The notes beneath the pieces were generated by a model. That model did no database searches. It saw nothing but the letters and a program-made list of their open reading frames with translations, and was not told the origin of the DNA. DNA of 64,000 nt from Gammaproteobacteria bacterium. GTDB lineage: Bacteria > Pseudomonadota > Gammaproteobacteria > Arenicellales > UBA868. Below, one piece after another: positions 59,974 to 64,000 of the stretch. Both the position numbers and the translations under genes were made by a program. Position 1 is the stretch's first letter. Each line of letters opens with the position of its first letter. The stretch covers positions 82,894-146,893 of the forward strand of contig JAKUQR010000007.1 of the NCBI GenBank assembly GCA_022450155.1, in the 5' to 3' direction.

Positions 59974-60979
59974 TGATTTGTCGTGGGCGGCCGCTCACAA
60001 TGCACTTGCAAGCTGGGATATCCAGACCCAGGATATCGAGTCCCTAACTCTTACCGAAAACATCGTTTTCAAGATTACGGATGGCACAAAACAGTCTTTT
60101 GTTCTTCGCTTACACAGGCCTGGCTATCATAATCTGAACGAACTGCTTTCTGAGCTACAGTGGACTGCGGCTCTTCTGGACGCCGGACTCACTGTTCCTG
60201 TGCCCCGGACCACTCGAGACGGTCGACAATATGCGTCTGTCTATCTTGGTAATCAACACCGTTATGCGGGACTTCTCGAATGGGTGGATGGTATGCCAAT
60301 GGAGAATCTCATTGAAAACAATCCCGATTTAACATTTGTTGAAAATTCTTTCTCACTTCTGGGTGAGGTCATGGCTAAGTTCCATAATCAGGCGGTTTCT
60401 TGGACCATACCATTAAAGTTCTCGCGACATTCTTTCGATGCCGACGGATTAATGGGTGAAGCACCATTCTGGGGAAGATTCTGGGAATCCTCTGCTTTAA
60501 CCCCAGATCAAAAAACATATATTGATACATTGCGGCACAATATTTATGACCTCCTTATTGAGCTCGGTAAAGACCCGCGCACTTACAGTATCATCCATGC
60601 CGATCTGCATCCCGCCAACATCGTCGTTGAAGGGAGTCGGTTGCACGTAATTGATTTTGATGATTCAGGTTTCGGCTGGCATCACTACGACATAGCGGTC
60701 GCTCTTTTTAACTATGACCTCGACAAGCCCATTGAACATCTGCAGGCAGCTATGATCACTGGTTACCGCAAGTTCCGGTCCATCAGTGACAATGATCTAG
60801 CATACGTGCACGTTTTCATGTTGATAAGAGCGATGGTATGTATTGGATGGTATTCGGCACGGCCGGAGGTTACGGCAGGTAGAATAGCTTTACCTCATCT
60901 TATCGACTACGTGCGATCAAAAGCCGTCAGGGTAATGGCAAGCCATGGAATTTTGATCGAGCCGATGCCGAGCATTTGA
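59966..60979 (+). CDS. APH-family small-molecule kinase (hydroxylysine-kinase/homoserine-kinase-like)
   Basis: 337 residues with the aminoglycoside-phosphotransferase fold: the catalytic loop IIHADLHPANIVV (Asp and Asn; near 211) and the metal-binding DFDDSGFGWHHYDIA near 229. This subgroup phosphorylates hydroxyl groups of amino compounds such as hydroxylysine, homoserine or choline. Its ATG lies inside the aminotransferase gene (8-base overlap), so the two products are made together. In some bacteria I recall the two folds fused into one polypeptide, which supports a joint pathway. Confidence 0.82.
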   Translation: MLNDLSWAAAHNALASWDIQTQDIESLTLTENIVFKITDGTKQSFVLRLHRPGYHNLNELLSELQWTAALLDAGLTVPVPRTTRDGRQYASVYLGNQHRYAGLLEWVDGMPMENLIENNPDLTFVENSFSLLGEVMAKFHNQAVSWTIPLKFSRHSFDADGLMGEAPFWGRFWESSALTPDQKTYIDTLRHNIYDLLIELGKDPRTYSIIHADLHPANIVVEGSRLHVIDFDDSGFGWHHYDIAVALFNYDLDKPIEHLQAAMITGYRKFRSISDNDLAYVHVFMLIRAMVCIGWYSARPEVTAGRIALPHLIDYVRSKAVRVMASHGILIEPMPSI

Positions 60980-61324
60980 AATAGTTACAAACCGAAAAAG
61001 TTAGGTGTTGGAAGGGTGAATCAGAATTGTCTATAAAACTAGCTCCCCGGGCTGGACTCGATCCAGTGACATATGGATTAACAGTCCACTGGTCTTACTG
61101 GTTCTATCCCCCCCAAAAGCCCTGAATCTCAAGTCTACCTACGCAATCTGACTCTGCGCATTATGCTGATTCAGGACATGAGATGACAGTAAGCGACATC
61201 AGATAGGTACATTTTAGGTTCAGCACAACAATACTGGGAATCGGTTCAGATATAGCCGTAGGGTTTAGCGGGTGGTTCCCGCTAGGCCTGGCCCAGTGAT
61301 AACAACAAGGAGTGAGGTCGCGCG
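60980..61324 (+). other. 345-base region with a tRNA-Asn-like repeat
   Basis: Between the kinase and hydrolase genes. Its main content is the first of two tRNA-Asn 3' fragments (61041-61089). The stretch 61256-61324 contains GCGGGTGGTTCCCGC (hairpin GCGGG/CCCGC) shortly before the hydrolase start. No gene is supported. Confidence 0.6.
61041..61089 (-). repeat. Direct repeat copy 1: 3' fragment of tRNA-Asn(GUU)
   Basis: 49 bases matching copy 2 (62330-62378) at 46 positions in the same orientation. Read on the minus strand it gives the anticodon arm GTGGA-CTGTTAA-TCCAT with anticodon GTT, variable bases ATGTC, a T arm ACTGG-ATCGAGT-CCAGC and the acceptor 3' strand CCGGGGAG followed by CTA instead of CCA. 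No matching D arm or 5' acceptor (TCCCCGG) is found upstream, so it is not a functional tRNA. Such fragments usually mark att sites of tRNA-targeting integrative elements. Confidence 0.75.
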
Positions 61325-62182
61325 ATGCTCTATAGAGGTCTGGGAAGGGAAGCTTTAGATGTAGCGTATGACAATACCAATGCAGTTGGAATGGAAAAGC
61401 GGAATGCCTACATATCAGATTGGGTGAAACGTAGTGAGACGGTAAGCAATGCTTGGTCGCCGAGGAGCAACATCTCATATGGCTCGCGTCCGAGACAGCG
61501 ACTAGATGTGTTTCCGTGTGGTAGCACTGATGCGCCTACGTTGTTGTATATACATGGCGGCTATTGGCAAATGGGCGATAAAGAGGCCTATGGTTTTATT
61601 GGTGATGCGTTGTTGGCGTCCGGCTTTAACTTCGTTCTGGTTGAGTACACACTGGCTCCCGAAGTTCAGATGGATGACATCGTTTCAGAAATTTATGCAG
61701 CCATTGATTGGGTGATCGAAAAGATCAGCAAGTACGGCGGAGATCCACGACGAGTTTTCATCTGTGGCCACTCTGCTGGCGGACATCTAACCGCGATGGC
61801 CATGAATGACCGGCGCATTGCAGGAGGTATTGCGATTAGCGGGCTGTTTGACCTAGAACCGATTCGGCTGAATTATCTTAACCAAAAGCTGGGATTGGAT
61901 GAGGCCGAAATGCTACGCAACTCACCCATTCGTCACATTCCAGCCGAATCCAGCCCTCTTATCGTAACGGTTGGGCTGGATGAGTTGCCGGAACTGATAC
62001 GGCAATCCGAGGACTACTACAATGCGTGGCAAAGTCGAGGCCACGATGGTCAATATCTCCCGATCCCTGGACACGATCACTTCTCAGTGTTGGAGGAACT
62101 TGCCAGGGCAGACGGTCTGATTCTGAAGGCTTTAAAGAATCTTGCAGTTAATGGAGGTAAGCCAGAAATGATGGCTTACTGA
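61325..62182 (+). CDS. Alpha/beta hydrolase, kynurenine-formamidase-like
   Basis: 285 residues. The oxyanion motif HGGYWQ (near residue 76) and the nucleophile elbow GHSAGGH (near 149) are typical of the arylformamidase/carboxylesterase group of the alpha/beta-hydrolase fold; the likely Asp is in VGLDELPEL and the His in GHDHFSVLEE. ATG at 61325. No other tryptophan-degradation gene is in the window, so the substrate could be any ester or formamide. The gene is bracketed by two tRNA-Asn fragments, suggesting it arrived as cargo of an integrated element. Confidence 0.85.
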   Translation: MLYRGLGREALDVAYDNTNAVGMEKRNAYISDWVKRSETVSNAWSPRSNISYGSRPRQRLDVFPCGSTDAPTLLYIHGGYWQMGDKEAYGFIGDALLASGFNFVLVEYTLAPEVQMDDIVSEIYAAIDWVIEKISKYGGDPRRVFICGHSAGGHLTAMAMNDRRIAGGIAISGLFDLEPIRLNYLNQKLGLDEAEMLRNSPIRHIPAESSPLIVTVGLDELPELIRQSEDYYNAWQSRGHDGQYLPIPGHDHFSVLEELARADGLILKALKNLAVNGGKPEMMAY

Positions 62183-62639
62183 AAAGGCCTGAACGCTACA
62201 CTTGGATATATCCATACTGCCGATGAAAGATTGCACTAAGCCCTGGCAAACTTACCAACAATAGTCTGAATATAGTCAGAGTGGGTGAGAGGACAGCCGA
62301 TGGGAGCATCAAAAACTGTTGGAAAATCTGGCTCCCCGGGTTGGACTCGATCCAGCGACATATGGATTAACAGTCCACCGTTCCAACCACAGCTAATTCA
62401 AATAAACGCCTACAAACAAGCATAAACCTAAACTCTGATCCTGTGCTTGTAGGTGGTTTAAGGTCGTTTCGCGACAGAAAGGTCGTTAAGTTAGCAACAT
62501 TTTAGCAACGGTAGCTAAATTCTTAACTCCGACATACACCTGTTTATTACAGATACAACACTGGCATGGGCGAACTACTGGATTACTTTGATATAGATGA
62601 GCCTGATTTAGAGTAGTTGTAGATGGTATTAGTTAGGAC
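62183..62639 (+). other. 457-base region: tRNA-Asn fragment, short repeats, no clear gene
   Basis: Holds repeat copy 2 (62330-62378). After it come two direct repeats of AGGTCGTT (62461-62468, 62480-62487), two of TTAGCAAC (62491-62498, 62502-62509), and an imperfect stem formed by ACAAGCA (62413-62419) and TGCTTGT (62442-62448). A short plus frame to TAG at 62614-62616 ends LLDYFDIDEPDLE, acidic and unrecognised. The clustered repeats could be integrase or excisionase arm sites. Confidence 0.5.
62330..62378 (-). repeat. Direct repeat copy 2: 3' fragment of tRNA-Asn(GUU)
   Basis: Same orientation as copy 1, 1.29 kb away. On the minus strand it reads GTGGA-CTGTTAA-TCCAT (anticodon GTT), ATGTC, T arm GCTGG-ATCGAGT-CCAAC, then CCGGGGA, discriminator G and a complete CCA. 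Similarity to a tRNA-Asn continues a little further (GGAACG on the 5' side of the anticodon arm), then is lost: there is no pairing D stem or 5' acceptor strand. It separates the hydrolase segment from phage/plasmid-like genes and probably marks an element boundary. Confidence 0.75.
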
Positions 62640-63032
62640 TTAACCCAGTTCGATTCTTCCAACATTTGATCGGTGGAAATGTACATTCTTCCAACTACCG
62701 TCAATCTTGTGCCAGACACGAGTTTCTTCAAAGGCTGTGGTGCTGTGCTGACCATCACTGGTCGTGCTTTGTACCAGTCTTACATAGGCGACCACAGCAG
62801 TATCGCCTAGTAGTCGTGTGTGAGGAGACCTGACACTCGACTTGCGTTTACCTGAGGCAGGACTACCGAAGTAAGTTTCATGGAAACCTAACCCTTCCAC
62901 TAAGTTACCGAGTGCTTCCGGCTCGAAAGCTGTTAGGGAAAAATCACATAACTCGCGGTAAGTTTCCCAGTCGCCATTATCAATGGCATCAAGTAACAGC
63001 ATATTTAGCGTTTCCACGTTATTGGTAGTCAT
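62640..63032 (-). CDS. Stand-alone CaMKII association (hub) domain protein
   Basis: 130 residues of the NTF2-like fold. LLLDAIDNGDWETYRELCD, TAFEPEALGNLVEGLGFH and FEETRVWHKIDGSWKNVHFH are close to the association domain that oligomerises calcium/calmodulin-dependent kinase II, known in bacteria as stand-alone proteins of unknown function. No kinase is nearby. ATG at 63032, stop at 62640. It is the only minus-strand gene in the putative mobile region; its role there is unknown. Confidence 0.82.
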   Translation of the reverse strand: MTTNNVETLNMLLLDAIDNGDWETYRELCDFSLTAFEPEALGNLVEGLGFHETYFGSPASGKRKSSVRSPHTRLLGDTAVVAYVRLVQSTTSDGQHSTTAFEETRVWHKIDGSWKNVHFHRSNVGRIELG

Positions 63033-63191
63033 GGCTGGTCTCGGAAGATTTGTTTGTGTCTGACTGATCGACCATAAAGTCTAACAGTAGTAACCATTCT
63101 CGGACTGTTCCAGTCCATTTAACAAAGTATGCCAAAGGTAGGCGCTGGCCTACCTGTGGGCATCCTATTGCCTATTAAACGGAGAAATCTT

Positions 63192-63377
63192 ATGAAACAA
63201 GACGATTATTACAAAGAGTTAGTGAACACAATCCTCGATGAACAAGGTAACAAGCAGCTACCGCCCACCGACAGTCCTCAAGCTGTGATGCTTGCCACTC
63301 CAGCACCACCATTCCTAGAGGCTATTAGTCCTAACCAGGCTAGATGGTCGATCCCACCCATAGAGGAGTTCAAATAA
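63192..63377 (+). CDS. Small protein of unknown function, upstream of csrA-like frame
   Basis: 61 residues from ATG 63192 (GGAGAAATCTT upstream), a better start than an in-frame ATG at 63129 that lacks a ribosome site. It begins MKQDDYYKELVNTILDEQGN and has a Pro-rich second half (LATPAPPFLEAISPNQ). I recognise no family. Its stop overlaps the next ATG by one base (TAATG), so it is translationally coupled to the CsrA-like frame. Confidence 0.6.
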   Translation: MKQDDYYKELVNTILDEQGNKQLPPTDSPQAVMLATPAPPFLEAISPNQARWSIPPIEEFK

Positions 63378-63607
63378 TGCTGCTACTACAACGACATCAG
63401 AACGAATCCATCGTTATCCACAAGGATGGTGAAGCAGATTAACCGATAGTGGTTCGCGTCACCGAGGTCCTACCTACTGGTGACGTAACGCTAGGTTTTA
63501 TAGGTGACGGCTACACCGTAGTTCGTCAAGAAATATTCTCACAAGAGGATTCACATAAAAGGAGAGGTAAAGAAAATGGACACAAGATCAGTGGTTATTA
63601 CTCATAA
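63377..63607 (+). pseudogene. CsrA/RsmA-like RNA-binding protein interrupted by an in-frame stop
   Basis: The frame from ATG 63377 begins MLLLQRHQNESIVIHKDGEAD, then hits TAA at 63440-63442, and continues in the same frame with PIVVRVTEVLPTGDVTLGF and VVRQEIFSQE to TAA 63605-63607. Across the stop the 76 residues follow CsrA: an MLxLxRxxxESIxI first strand with Arg6, V-rich strands two and three, and the VxRxEI strand whose Arg binds RNA. CsrA represses translation by binding GGA sites. A GTG at 63449 could restart translation. It is either a pseudogene, a sequencing error or a split gene. Confidence 0.65.
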
Positions 63608-64000
63608 CCAATCATCAAGCAATGTAACCGCTCTGCATCCAGAGCAATCAGAAGTTCAACCGCCACCGATGTGGCCAGTGATAACACCTCATCCCGATCC
63701 AGTCGGTACTGAAGTCTTCATGGACATCATGACTGACCTCCAAAGGTATCTATTCATCGGTGAAGAAAATGCCCTGACCGTGGTGTTATGGGTGGCTCAT
63801 ACCATGATGTTTCCTGAGTTTGAGCATACTTCAAGGCTGGTGATTACGGCACCGATGAAAGCCTGTGGCAAGACGGTGTTACTGAATGTCATAGATGCGA
63901 TGACCAATCACTCCATCCCAACCGGAAAGATTACACCTAGTGTGTTTGTAAGGTTATCCGGCAGAGGCGACCTGACATTCTGTATGGATGAAGCGGATAT
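63576..64000 (+). CDS. P-loop ATPase/helicase-like protein, DUF3631-like (5' part)
   Basis: An open frame from ATG 63576 (GGAGAGG upstream) runs off the right edge, giving 141 residues so far. RLVITAPMKACGKTVLL (near 96-112) is a P-loop of the form seen in DUF3631 proteins, which have SPxKxCGKTTLL, and LTFCMDEAD near the edge is a Walker B. ITPSVFVRL between them also fits. DUF3631 domains occur in phage and plasmid primase/helicase proteins. The gene overlaps the end of the CsrA-like frame by 32 bases. Confidence 0.7.
   Translation, partial: MDTRSVVITHNQSSSNVTALHPEQSEVQPPPMWPVITPHPDPVGTEVFMDIMTDLQRYLFIGEENALTVVLWVAHTMMFPEFEHTSRLVITAPMKACGKTVLLNVIDAMTNHSIPTGKITPSVFVRLSGRGDLTFCMDEAD

Noticed and set aside
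61035..61125. Functional tRNA-Asn at repeat copy 1
   Set aside because: The D arm does not pair, the 5' bases (a G-run) cannot pair with CCGGGGA, and the 3' end is CTA.
61161..61478. Minus-strand open frame crossing the hydrolase start
   Set aside because: It overlaps the start of a strong hydrolase gene, lacks a ribosome site, and its sequence resembles no protein.

Overview
The window is a continuous stretch of bacterial chromosome that reads as gammaproteobacterial. The run frr-uppS-cdsA-dxr-rseP-bamA-skp-fabZ-lpxA-lpxB-rnhB-dnaE-accA-tilS-pyrG-kdsA-eno-ftsB has the order I know from Pseudomonas-like genomes. dapD-glnD-map diverges from rpsB-tsf as in enteric bacteria. Envelope genes (BamA, Skp, RseP, LpxA/B, KdsA) show a Gram-negative cell with lipopolysaccharide. 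SdhA and an SdhAF4-type assembly factor look closer to alphaproteobacterial/mitochondrial forms than to enteric ones, so I would call it an unnamed, probably uncultivated gammaproteobacterium without going further.

Layout. 1-3348: end of rplI with a strong terminator, then dnaB and radA. 3350-7627 (minus): dapD, glnD, map. 7755-31156 (plus): the core operon from rpsB to ftsB, covering translation, isoprenoid, phospholipid, outer-membrane and lipid A genes, then DNA polymerase III alpha, AccA, TilS, CTP synthase, KDO-8-P synthase and enolase. Two genes usual in this cluster are missing: pyrH (448 non-coding bases sit between tsf and frr) and lpxD (86 bases between skp and fabZ). 31181-36249: ygfZ diverges from an SdhAF4-like gene followed by sdhCDAB and sdhE, so the enzyme complex sits with two of its assembly factors. 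36340-44156: argC, lepA-lepB-rnc-era-recO-pdxJ, yggX and an A-type Fe-S carrier gene. Many genes start with GTG or TTG.

44217-60979 is accessory metabolism: an ATP-grasp ligase, a small outer-membrane protein, an aldehyde dehydrogenase opposite an FAD oxidoreductase, a complete branched-chain-amino-acid-type ABC transporter with a convergent binding-protein gene, a DapA-like aldolase/lyase, a RidA protein, a VOC protein, an orphan DppB-type permease, and an operon of Gfo/Idh/MocA oxidoreductase, class-III aminotransferase-fold enzyme and APH-type kinase. The last two resemble the kinase/phospho-lyase pair that degrades phosphorylated amino alcohols such as hydroxylysine.

60980-64000 looks like the edge of one or more integrated elements. 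Two 49-base direct repeats, each the 3' part of a tRNA-Asn(GUU) on the minus strand, flank an alpha/beta-hydrolase gene. Beyond the second repeat are a stand-alone CaMKII-association-domain protein, a 61-residue unknown, a CsrA-like frame broken by one in-frame stop, and the start of a P-loop (DUF3631-like) protein that runs off the window. No integrase, IS element, CRISPR array or intact tRNA gene is visible.
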